Shown: one piece after another, positions 37,513 to 50,113 of the stretch
Numbering within the stretch: position 1 is the stretch's first letter
How the letters are laid out: the number at the start of each line of letters is the position of its first letter
NCBI GenBank assembly: GCA_002943765.1
Contig: PQWQ01000005.1
Span: 1,488,001 to 1,552,000 of the forward strand
From: Psoroptes ovis
Taxonomy: Eukaryota > Arthropoda > Arachnida > Sarcoptiformes > Psoroptidae
Direction: 5' to 3'
DNA: 64,000 nt
Notes under the pieces: generated by a model
What the model was told of the DNA's origin: nothing
Database searches by the model: none
The model's input: the letters and a program-made list of their open reading frames with translations, nothing else
Translations under genes and position numbers: made by a program

Positions 37513-39321
37513 TCTTGTCATCAAGATAGTCATGAATTCGTAAAGGTCCAATCATTCTAATTATCAATTCAAAAGATCCAAGAGATCAAACAATTGATTG
37601 ATCTTCAATCTGATTATGTTTGCGTGCAATGATTATTAACGATTATTAGTGGTCATCATCTTGATGATGATGGTTATGATGATGATCGATCATTGTGAAG
37701 ACTAAGACCTAATAAGTCTGAATGATCAATCATAATTTCATTTGCGTTTAGGAACATTGACCACTGACCGATGACCATTGATCAATGATAATTATAATTA
37801 ACAAATTATTTGTTAGCAAATTACCACGTATGATGATGATGATTACGTATTGGCAGGTAAATTCCAGTCAATAAATTCGCCTGATTGATTGATTGATTTA
37901 TGCAAAAAGAAGACTAAGACCACGAAACCACGAAGACAACAGAGGATAATTACTGAACAATCGACCAGCAATGACCGACCGACAACAACAGTTATGACCA
38001 ATAGTCACGCGCGTCATTAATGGCTTCGCCACTGGTAATGATCAACATGATAATTGCGCCACTCTTTGACCGCAATCTTTATTTTCCAGTGACCTATGAC
38101 CTTTGAATTTTTAAATTATTTTGCTGCTGCTGTCTTGAGCTTACCTATGAGGTACCTGTGCTTACTTATGTGCATATTCAAACGAGTTAAATTGAACAAA
38201 ATACCGAATCATCATCATCATCATCATCAACCACAACACCACCACCAGCACCACCACGAAAACCTGATCAAAGGATTGAAATCAACGATTGTACCACCAT
38301 TATCATCAAGGTTTAATGATCCTATTATCATTATCGTTATTAACATCATCGATGAATATCACATGTCATCACTATCGAACGAATGTTGTTCATAATTCAT
38401 TCATACTTCGGAAAGAGAATTGAGTAAAAATAATTGACCATCACCATAATTGTTCACCATCATTCGAAATTATCATCATCAATTTAAATTTATTTCAAAT
38501 TTAGTTCAATTAATTATGATTTGTGAATGATATAAATAGCTTTGAATGGTTAATACTATATCTTTGAAGTTTGATTCGTGAGAATGAATCATTTTTTCTT
38601 CGTTCACAGGTAAGTGAAGTACCACAGGTGATCTCATTTCAATTTTCTCATCGATAAAATACTTTGACTTTACATGATGATGACTTACAAATAAAAACAA
38701 TCAATAATTGGTCAAAGATGATGATGATATTTTTGTTTTCATTGAATCATCATTGTTTGATTTGCTTAATCATCTTTGTAATTGATTCATTTGTCTCTGT
38801 GTGTTCAAGTGTATTAATATCAGCACAATTTTCTTAAAATATCCATGTGAGCACGTGTTTTTTCACACATAAATCATCCAGGTAACTTTTGCGGGAGACG
38901 GAAGAGGCGGAGAAATTTCCACCAAAGGAAACTGTCGAAATAGGGGCAGTCAAAGGGAAGTGGATATACGGCTGCCATTCGGTAAAATGATTTATCATGT
39001 TTTTTATTACAAATTGTCCAAAATCAAATCAAGTCTTTTGGATTGTCAGTTTTGATTGAATGCGTCGATTGCGCAGTTAACTCATTCGAAAAATTGAATT
39101 CATTCTCATTCACTTCGCATAATTACATAACAACAAATGCTTGAATATCAATGGTTGAAAACCGAAATTTGAACAAATGAAATAATTTAAATTTTGAATC
39201 AAAATTTAATCAAATTTTTATCAATTTTAAATATCTAAAAATTGAATTTAAAAAAATAAATCAACACATATGCATAGTCATTCATTCACTTTGTGTATTC
39301 ATATATGAGCAAACATATAAC

Positions 39322-39405
39322 ATGGTTGTCCCATAAGTTTTTGCCGCATTTCTGATGAAAAAAAAGCATTTAAAAAACGGCAAGAACTTATTGGACAACC
39401 CAATA
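39322..39405. mobile_element. Mini inverted-repeat element C
   Basis: Left arm GGTTGTCCCATAAGTTTTTG followed by CCG; right arm CGGCAAGAACTTATTGGACA followed by ACC. The arms pair over about 25 bases with few mismatches. Same family as element D; ends resemble mariner terminal repeats. Confidence 0.6.
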
Positions 39406-39645
39406 TATGTGTGTTTCAAATGACAAATCGATTGAAATCGATTTGGCCAATCCCATTTGCTCATTCATTCAAAGAAAAAACGAAAAACGAAAAACAAAAC
39501 GAGAAAAAATTCCAATCAAAATTTGAGCAAAAAGAAAAAAATTAAAAATTAAAAATAACCAATCAAAAACACATTTAAATTATTGTTATCAATTGCTTAA
39601 ATCAGTGAGTCTTTTTTTTTGTTCAATTACGATGAGCAAAAGTAA

Positions 39646-39728
39646 TAGGTTGTCCCATAAGTTCTTGCCGTTTTTAAAATTTTTTTTTTCATTCGAAAAA
39701 CTGCTTGAACTTATGGGACAAACGAATA
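39646..39728. mobile_element. Mini inverted-repeat element D
   Basis: Begins TAGGTTGTCCCATAAGTTCT and ends with GAACTTATGGGACAAACGAA then TA. The arms pair over more than 20 bases around an A/T-rich centre. TA on both sides fits mariner-type insertion. Left arm is almost identical to that of element C about 320 bp away. Confidence 0.62.
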
Positions 39729-42700
39729 ATTTTTCTCTCTTTTTTTTTTAAAGGGCACAGCAAACAGCATTGACTCAATCACATTGATAATCATTGTGAA
39801 TAAACATGTGAAATTGAATCGAACATGAATGAAAATTGCACAATTTCATTTGATGCAATAAAGAGAGAGAAAGGCGTGGCCATTCAAAGGCGGAGCTTCC
39901 TTTAAGACTAAAAAGCTTTGATAAGAAAGCTACTACAAGCTTCGCCTCTAGTTTTACTCTTTCTGTTTCTTTTTTTTATTATATGCACTCAAAATTGTGT
40001 AATTGATTACCTTTTGTTATTTTTACGTTTTGTGTTTTGTTTTTTTTTCATTCAAAAATTTATCTGTTTAACAAAAATTTGTTACAATTTTTGGATATTT
40101 CATTCAATGATTATCATCATCAACATCATTGTATTGTATCATGTGAATGTGTATGTGTTTTCAAAAATTAAATATGATAAGAAATGAGTATTTTTGTTTA
40201 CAAAAAATTTGAAAAAATTGAAAAAATTTGACTTCGAAATCAAACTTTCAAAGAATTTGACATATTTATGACATGTTCTTGATCTCATTTGACCGATTCT
40301 TGTGTTCCCGAAGAAAAAAAAAATACTTTGATCATCCATTGAATCATAATGATTCGATCAGTTTTCACTCAAGTTTAAGCTCAGTTTTGTTTTACAAAAT
40401 TTCAATCGACTTTGATCAAGCAATTAACACCGATTTGAACGATTTAAACCATTCGATTGATTGTCATTTCATTGTGCTATTTCTGATGTGACAAGCAATC
40501 AAAAGAAGCATCATACCATCTGCAGACATCATCTCCTCAAGACACATCGTCCGTAGACATATTCTTTAAGGCTTCATTTGTGAAGATATTGAAAAATCAT
40601 ATCTAATCTATCGCCTGTAATACGATATTATTATTATAATTATTATTATCTGATTAGTGGTAAGTTTAAATAATTTCCCACGTTTAAAATATCAATTTAA
40701 TCTTGAATTTCAAAAAATTTCTCAAAAAAATGGAATTCCGTAGAAAATTTCTTCAAATTGAATTGGATTTTAATATCAGGCTTATGACCTATTAAATTAC
40801 TTACCATTTAGACTTATCATTACTTGTCATTATTATTATTATCCTTGATGATTATCAAATTGATTAATACCTTTGTTAAAATATTATATGCGATATCGGT
40901 GACACATGTTCTGAATGAAGAACAACTGCTTCGAAGATATTCAATTAGTTTGGGAATATTTCTGGGGAAAAAAATTCGGAAAATTTTCTCAGAAATCAAT
41001 TCTTTTCAGGAAAAAATAAATTCTTTGAATCAAACAGGTGGTCTTTAATTTAAGGTTGAAAATTTGAATCCTGTTTCATTGTAACAATGTTTTTAATGAA
41101 TATGATGTTGATGATGATGATGATGTTACCACATTGACCACCACCATCACCACCGCCATCATCATCATCATCATCATGATCGTTGATGCATGATCATTGA
41201 TTCAATAATTTCAATCACTAATCATTGATCACGATGTTGGATTTTATTTCGATGGTAAATCACTCGATCATCATCATCATCATCATCAATCGATGTAGCT
41301 TGCCAAAGACATAATATCAAACAAAAACAACAACAAAAAACTTTGAAATTCATCATTGAATTAATTCAATGATTAAATTAATTAATATTCATTCATTAAT
41401 TTCAAATGAATATTAATTAATTGATTGATTCAGGTGTATACATTTTCGATTGTTTATTTTATTCAATTTGGCTGATTCCAACAAACAAACAAAAAAAAAA
41501 AAAAATACAAAATTCATTGAATATAAATTCAATTAATTATCATTATTATTATCTTCATTAAATGATGATTATTATCGGTTCGGGATGCATCCATTGAATT
41601 GCAGATGCATCCATTTTATTTTAAAAATTTCATTGATTATTCGTGATCGATTGTTTTCTTGGAATTCATTGAAAATCAATTGTTTTTGATTTTCAATTAT
41701 TCCACATTGATTTTAATTGTATTTAATTAATTTTAATTGTGTTTAATTAATTTTAATTTTATTTTAAAATTTCAAATGATTTTAAATGAATTTGATACAA
41801 GATTCACACAAAAACAAACAAACAAACAATTGAGGATCCATCCATCCATAATGAATCCATCATTGAATGATTCAATGATAGCATCGATCCATGCTCCGAA
41901 GATCCGCTGCTTCAATGATGATCATTTAATGATTATTCGATTAGTCGATTGATTGTGTGTGTGTGTGTGTATTTGATTTGTTGTTTGTCCATGATCATCG
42001 TGAATGTCGATGAATCAATGATTTTTGCTTAGAAATTTACCAATAATTGCATTATTACCAGAGGTCATGGGGTCATAGGCAGAGGTTCTGGTTAGGTTAT
42101 GTTAAGGTCTTCAATTTGATTCCATTTTTTTCATGTGTGTAATTATCATTTCAATTATTTCGAATATCTTCGATTACATACTATGTATGAATCAAATATA
42201 ACAGAATCGAAAATTTAATTTTGAAATCATTCAATCAATTGAATTGAATTGAATTGAATCTTTGAAACATCAACAATATTTGTTTAAAGATGACCTCGAT
42301 TTGCTTTAATTCAATAATTGATAATAGGTGTTTTTTGAAAGACAGCAGCTTGAGGGTACCTTCAGGTCCTTTGATTTTTGAATGATTTTCTATGGCAGCC
42401 GAAATTCACCGAAAATCGACCTAATCAGGATATGGATGATGATGGTGACCACCTGATGATTTTTTGGTGGACAATTTTCGTCAATGTCGCAGAGGACAAG
42501 TATAACCTTATACTGAAAGTACAACGGATGTTTGCATCAAGGCACAGGGTTTAATTGAATCAATTGAAATTGAATTTGTACACGGAAAAAAAATTAATTA
42601 AACTTTGATTAAATTAAATTAAATTAAATTCGATTCAATCAAACTTCAAAGATAATTTCATGGTCATTATTGATTTTTTCAAAATTCATTCCGATGTTTC

Positions 42701-42978
42701 GATCATTTCGACATTGAAAATTGAAAAAAAATCGAGAGATCCGGTTCAAAATTATTATCAAATACCTTAAAATACTACTTCGAGCCACATTGCCATGGTC
42801 ACAGAGTATCTTTAAAGATGATAATTGAAAAAATTCATTAATTGAATTGAATGTTTTGATTATTTCAATAATTATTCAATTAATCGTAATTTTGAAAAAT
42901 ATAATTAATTAATTAATTGAAATAATCGAATGAAATTTGATTAAATTCAATCCAAATTCAATAATCAATTGAATTGAA

Positions 42979-43048
42979 TATATTGATGGTATTATGGAAT
43001 GGTATAGTATCAATTCACACTTCATTGATAATACCATACCATCAATAT
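42979..43048 (+). ncRNA. Pre-miRNA-sized hairpin candidate
   Basis: The left arm (ATATTGATGGTATTATGGAA, then TGGTATAGTATCAAT) pairs with the right arm (ATTGATAATACCATACCATC, then AATAT) across a loop TCACACTTC, with one bulge of about eight bases and one of two. About 70 nt in all, similar in size to an animal miRNA precursor. I recognise no known miRNA seed; it may equally be a simple inverted repeat. Confidence 0.3.
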
Positions 43049-43718
43049 GGTTGATTACCAATGTTCATAATCAATATCATGATCATGTGTACCTGTCTAA
43101 TTGTTTAAACATCATACATACATTCATTCATTGATGTGAATGTGTTCATAAAACCATGAAAGAATCAATCAATCAATTATTGTTCATATGTTCGTTTTCT
43201 GTTCGCTGATCAATTGATCGAACCATATGAACATGAATGTTGAACAATGAATTTCAATTTGAATTTCGTTGTTTTGAAAAACCACCTGTTCGATTTTTTA
43301 CCAAAATATAATAATGATAATTATAATTGATATGTATGCCCATTGTCAAAATGAACATGAACATTCATAAATAACGCTTAGTGAATTTTGAAATAAAATT
43401 GAAAAATGTTCAATTTTCAATCAATAAATTGAATTTGTGGAGTACAAAGTTTGTGGATTTTTTTTTTTGTTGAAAAATTCAAAAATTTGTGAATTTTTCA
43501 AAAATTGTAGCCATCAATATGATCATTTAGCACGCATCATATGCACATTAATCATATACGTTGATGATGGTCAATGTTTTTTTAGCAAGAAAAACATGGA
43601 CAAGTGAAACGATTATTTGTTTTGCCTGAAGAAAAAAATTTACAGCTTTGCAATGGTCAAAACGTTTTACTTAAAATTGCTCGAAAACTGCCAGTATTTT
43701 AATTATCATTATGCTAAA

Positions 43719-43805
43719 ATGCCCGAGTCACACTCGGGCTGAGCAATATGCAAGCAATTTTTAATAAACGTGACAGATACGGCCACTTACTGTATGGCGG
43801 TCTTT
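43719..43805 (+). repeat. Two-hairpin element, copy 2
   Basis: ATGCCCGAGT, CAC, ACTCGGG, CTGAGCAA, then ATGC, as in the copy at 25093, followed by a second stem (GATACGGCCAC...TGTATGGC) and a short T run (TCTTTTCT). The downstream sequence differs from copy 1 but again forms a hairpin. Confidence 0.5.
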
Positions 43806-44430
43806 TCTGATTTTCATTATGATTATCTTATTATAATTCACACAAGACATGACCATTTTTTTTGATTGTTTGACCTTTAATTGTGATTTATTGTTTATTT
43901 ATTCAATTTTTTTCCTTTTTTTTGAAAAAAATACATAATTCAATTGTTTATGATTGTCGAATTGTGAAAGGTTAATGATAATTAAATATGAATAATGATT
44001 CAAAAATTAAGGTTAATTTCAAAATGTAAACAATTTTCACAGTAGGCAATATGTGAATGCTCATCATTTGAGAATTACGTAATGACCAGTCAAAATGATT
44101 TTTTCGTTCATGTTTCATTTTCATCAGCATGATGTGACTTGAATATTTTAAGAATTTGTAATTTTTTTGCTGAAGATAAAAGGTGATCATCATCATCAGC
44201 GTCGTCATTTCTTTTATGAATGATCCTCAATGATCGTAATAATTTGACAACAAAAATTCTTCATATTCATTTTGAATCTTAATTATTACTTTATGATGAT
44301 GATACTCATGATCATAGAGTTCAGAATAATTTATCAATGAATGAATTGTTCATAATCATTGAACAGTGGCGATTATGATTGAAATTTTCTTTGAAAGAAA
44401 ATTTCATAAATAAAGTTACGTGATACTTCA

Positions 44431-44461
44431 AAATTATGGTGACAATTTGTCACCATAATTT
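44431..44461. repeat. Perfect 31-bp palindrome
   Basis: AAATTATGGTGACAA, one T, TTGTCACCATAATTT: 15 bp on each side match exactly. No target-site duplication is visible. Confidence 0.75.
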
Positions 44462-47400
44462 ACGCACACTGACAGACATATGAATTCAAAAGGTCAAAAT
44501 TAAATTATTTAAGCAAGTTACGTAAGTATTTGTTACCCGTGTTACGCAAACTTTGTTTTTGTATTTCGTTGTTGTTTTTGTTCATTCAACTGTTTTTGAT
44601 CATCTTTGTTGTCTGAAAATCTTTGAATTTTTGTTTCATAGAAGGACTACGCCCTGAGAAACATTGAAAAATGATATGATTTTTAAATCGAAATGAATTT
44701 GTTTAATGTAAGATTATACATTTTCCAAATGCACTCAATGTTCATTGTTTTTTTTTCGAAAGATTATTATCACCTTACCTTGTCAAATTGTCAAAGATTG
44801 AAAAGAAAAACTCTGAACAATTTAGCGCAAGGAAATGACAATTTCTATGCCCCTATGTACCTCTCCCTATCTCCATTACATGACCATCGCCCTTCGGTTA
44901 TTAATGAAATGATATTGATAATGATAATGATCATCATCAAAGATTGACATTTGTTTAAATTTTGAACCGCGATTGAATTGTGAAATTGCTCGAAATTCTT
45001 GTGTAGATAAGTTTTCTGGAAATTTTTCTCGAAAAATAATTTGATTAATTATCATTAATTGTAATTAATGAATCATTAATTATCATTGTATCATTAAATT
45101 TATGAATTTAATTCCAGTCAATTCTAAATTAAACAAAACAATTTGAATGTAAAACCCTTTGAACATTTAATTATATGATATTAACATAATGAACATTTTT
45201 CTCTAAGAATGAATTTAATGAATTTTAAATGAATTAAAAGTCATAACAGAAATCATTTGGATATATTACATTATGATGGTCATTTTGCTGATGATCATGA
45301 TTAAATTGTCTTTGTTTATGCATTTAGTGATGATCGGTAGTTCTTCAACAAAACAAAAATGATGTCCAAATGATCTATGAAATCAAATTTACTCAACTAA
45401 ATTAAATCATTACATTCAGAATTCATTATGTCATTCATTCATTTAATATTCATTAATGGTCAAAGGTCAATTGATCAATTAAATTTAAATGGAATTTTAA
45501 ATTTTCTCATCATTATCATCGGTTATTGCTGATGCTGCTGTAGACATGCTTCAGCTTTGTGTGCAACAATCGATTTTCGGGTGTTTAGACCTGGTGAATA
45601 CCTGAAGACTATATACATCTTAAGACATTTGTTCAACACACTCAAGCACAAACACATGCAAATCAAGCCTCACAACTACCTCATAAATCATTATAATCGT
45701 GTAATTATTATTATGATGAATGACTCGAATAAATGTTCGTGTGCCTTTGTTTTAGCTACAAAAACTATTCAAAGCAATTAAATTCAATCCGAAATTCACC
45801 AATTTAAATATATTAAATATCTATGAATGCAAACACACAGTCAATGAATACAAATAAATCATTTAATGGTTTAACATTTGACCTTTTTCTCCTAATTTTG
45901 ATTGTCTTTGAAATTTGAACAAATATCTCGGTAAATGCATATTCACCCCCCACACCCCCAAGCCCAGCTCATCATACCTTGATCATCGAAGATCATCCAT
46001 TCCTTCAATGATTATTAGCCATGATTGTGTAGCTTTGTTGGTGGCTACGAATGCGATAGCATTTGCGATTATCATTGACTTGGATTGAATGCGTGTAATA
46101 AATCAAAAATTTCTTTGATTTTTCGTACCATTTTCGACAAATTTCAATTTTCTTATTGAAAATTCATTTAAAAGCCAATTGTCAATTTACTGAAAAATTG
46201 GCCAAAATGACATTTGATATACGAAATGATAATAATTAGGTCTCGATGTTTTTTTGTATTTCGATCTATTCATTCAAGTATTTCATTTTACTTGAGAAAA
46301 TGGTCACTTCTTCACTTGTTGTTGCCGTTGTTGTAGTTGATATTACCATTGCATTATCAACCAATCAATCAATCAATTAAAATGCTACTTAAGACACATT
46401 TTTTTTCTCTGATTTACTCTCAGTTCATTAAGAGCCACGAAGTTTTTCCAAAGATAATTTCGAACCAAGTTTCTCTTCTCATCGATTGCTTCGAACAAGT
46501 ACAATCACCTTAACATAAATCATTATTTCGAAACAAAACAAAAAAAATGACAAGTAAATAAACAAATGAACAAGTTTGTTTTGTTTATTAACGTTCATTT
46601 TACTTGTATATTTGATCAACGTTCGTTTGATAATTGTAAACATTGAAAAACAAACACATACACAAAGAAAGAAAGGAGGAACATTGAAATGAATAATTTC
46701 AATTTCATTCAATTCATTTGATATCAAATGATTATGATCAAAAAAAAATTCATTGAATAACCGAGTCTTAGGCTTTAAATTAGTCATTTAAATTATAATT
46801 TTAAATCAGCTCTTTGAAGATCAGTCTCTTTGAATTTTAAAGTTTAATCATTCGAAGAATGATCAGAAGATTCTATTTGATGGTAATAAATGATCGTTGA
46901 TATCTCAATTTGATTTTAAGCAAAAATTTTTAAATTGAAATTTCTTTTGAAAAATTTCACTTGTCACCTGTCACTTTGTCTTTGCCATTCAATTTTGATT
47001 TCAATTTAAATTTCAAGTTGAAAAAAAACAAAAATTGATTTTGATTAATTGTCCATTGAACAAAAATTTGATATTCGAATGATTATTACTTTGTTTGTTG
47101 GAAATAAAATTCAAATAAACAAATAAATAAATGTCAATCGACTTCTTATAAACTATTACAAGGTATAAGGCTTACGAGGTATAACGCTCTTGAAAGGCTA
47201 TACATGTGGCTAGTTTTTGTTCATTTAGCTCATTTCATTCTTGTAGTTGATCGGCGAATTTGATATCGAAAATTGAATATCATTATCATTTTCGTGCATC
47301 GTTTCTCACCATGGTCAAATGATTGTTGCACCCAATAATTTTCTCTTCAATGATCATATATGTAATGAGGTATCATCATTGATACATTCATGAATTTCGA

Positions 47401-50113
47401 CTTTGAATTTCAATCATTTAAAATGAATGATGATGATGATGATCAAGTAAATCACACACGAAAAATTTTTCAGAAAATCAAACAAAAAAAAAAAGTTACC
47501 GAAAACAGCAACAAATCAATGACCATTGAAGATGGTGGTGGTGATTATGAATAATGTTTGAAGTTGGATGAATATGAATATAGTGGATGTATATGGATGA
47601 TGATAAACACCTTCAGATTTTATTTCGAAGATAATTTCGAATGTTTTTGAAGCAAAAGAAATTTTGTTTATTTTTCCTTGATCATTCGATAAACGGACAT
47701 TGGCCACGATCATTGGCCATCAATGACCATCCTCGTTGAACATTGTTGAATATCTCCTCTTGAGCATGGAATCATTTCATTTCATTTGATTATGCGACAC
47801 ATTCATAGAAAATTCAATTCAATGATTTGATCATCAAAAGAGATGGTAAATCTACAATGATGATAGTGATGGTCGATTCTCTATGATCATGGCTACGCTA
47901 TCATCATCAACAACCTCTGCAGCCACAACTGGCTGAACACAATTTGCAATTCATCTTTGCTCAAAGATATTTTCGGCTTCTTTTGCTTTGAATTCGCTAC
48001 ATAAGAACATCTTTACATTTTTAAAATGAATTTTAAATGATTATCATTTTAAAAACCTTCACCTTATTCATACCTTTGAAATGATCACTTGTATCATTTA
48101 CATCACACATATTCAATGGTAATGTTCATCATCACCATTATCATCATTGAATTCATTGATCATAATGATGAACAGGTAAATTGAATATATTCACGATTTG
48201 CCATAGAAAGAATGGTAAACGAATAGAAACAACGCCCCCGAAACGATTGTTTGCAAGCACCAATCATCATCATATAAAATGATGGTAAATGATCATTGTG
48301 ATATGATCATTTCGATGATTATGTTTGACCATTTGGTGTTATTCAAATTCAAATAAAAATGTTTTATTGAATTCTTGAACAAATAAACACCAAAAAGTGA
48401 TGATTGTGATGGTGATGGTCAGCGTAATTATAATGGTCAGATCATTTAATACCATTGCAAACAATAGATTCAATGATACAAATGTTTCAACGATCACAAT
48501 TGAATATCGTCGATGGATGAACATTAATTGAAGAGCGGCGAGCATTTTTCAACATTTTCCATCGATCGGTGGTATTCGGACAAAATATCTCTGGTCATTT
48601 GGCCATTCAAATTCGAATGATATCGTCTGTAAAAACAATGGATTTCGTGTGTGTTGATCAATGATTTTTATGATCACCATCATCATAATGGTGAGAGAAA
48701 ATGATACCGAAAATTCCAAGTCAAAGATCTGAGATCTAAGATATGAATTGATGGATGTGTGTATGGTTAAATGAATGCTTGGATGCTGGGATGTTCAAAT
48801 GGATTATGCTTAATCATTTGAATTTGAATTTAATCTAAAAATAGATTTAAATTTAGAAAAATTTGATTTTAAATTGGATTAGAAAAACAATGGATGATTC
48901 GTTATGGTATTGTATTATTTGGTATTATTATCATCATTTGGTAATCACATATATTTAATGATACGAAAAATCGATTTAAATAGACAAACAACCATTAACG
49001 ATATAACCAGTCGATTAAGACCAGTTGACCAATCATCATCTTCATCGACCATTATCCATCATCAACCATTCAAAAACCTTCCGAAACCTCTTGAAACCTT
49101 TCTGAAAACCTCAGCCTAAACCTAAACCCAAAACCTGATCAATTATTATGAATATTTCAACGATAATCATTGATCAACGATTTATATGTGGCTGCAGACA
49201 AGGATCATCTAGAGTCTTGATGATAAAACAATATTAATGATGGTTAGCCACGATTTTAGTAAATATTTATTGAATTTCAATTGTTTTAAATTATTATCAT
49301 CATCAGCTGTATTAATGTGTTCGATCATTAATCCACGACATCAAAAAACAGCCTTAACATTGATGATTGATGTTAATTTGATATGCTACCATCATTTGCA
49401 TTATTCATATCGTTGCTTATCATCATAAGATGGTGATGATGATCTTCAGAGAAAACCTTCAGCTTTCATCACCAAAACATTTTGGTCAAATAATTGGCAA
49501 ATGATGATTGATAATCGATGATGTTGCTCGAAAACTGAATTAATCATCATTATTTTTCTTGACCATTTGTCGTGATCATCATGTGTTTGATCATAATCAA
49601 TGAATCAATGCTTTTGCTTTGCTTAAAGATGAAATTCAAGAAGCCATACTATTTGAGTTTGATGATATTCGCTGCTTGTTGCTTAATGAATTTTGCCATG
49701 AATTTTTAATTTTGTTAATCTTCATGATTAATTCACTGCCATATGTAATTAAATGCGTTAATTTAACATTTCATCGTCGCGTGGTTGAAAGATGCTCATT
49801 CAAAATCCATTGAAATTCATTTGAATTCATTTAAGACATTTTCCAAACATTTGACCATTGTTTGTTTGAGCTTGCATGCTTTGCACAACAACCACAAACA
49901 TCCGTAATCGTGATGGCAAACACCTACTGTTTTGAATATAATTATAAATATTATCTTAAGATGTCTATGATATGATTTCTTCAGAAAATGTGGATAAATA
50001 ACTAAGAAAATGATGAAATATTCGAAAATAATCGTTGAAATAATTCGAAATTCAAATTAATTGATTTTTTCCATTAATTTTAATTTGATTTAGCTTGATT
50101 TAGTTTAAACAAA

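Larger units (their letters stand above)
32825..50113. other. Gene-poor tract of 17 kb upstream of the Pax gene
   Basis: I see no exon chain. The tract is dominated by GAT/ATC, GT, ATT and CATT simple repeats (GT runs near 34003-34025 and 41952-41971; GAT near 35374-35396; ATC near 41156-41177). Embedded structures are listed separately: four short inverted-repeat elements at 36.3-39.7 kb, degenerate CTACCTTTGA repeats near 37.43-37.51 kb, a hairpin at 42979, a hairpin element at 43719, a palindrome at 44431 and a C-rich tract at 45945. Confidence 0.55.

Noticed and set aside
39918..40187. Hydrophobic open frame of 89 codons
   Set aside because: Phe/Ile/Leu-rich translation of T-rich DNA, with no ATG context, partner exon or family.
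49070..49135. Telomere-like CCTAAACCTAAACCC
   Set aside because: Only two adjacent CCTAA units inside a degenerate AAACCT array; not an interstitial telomere.
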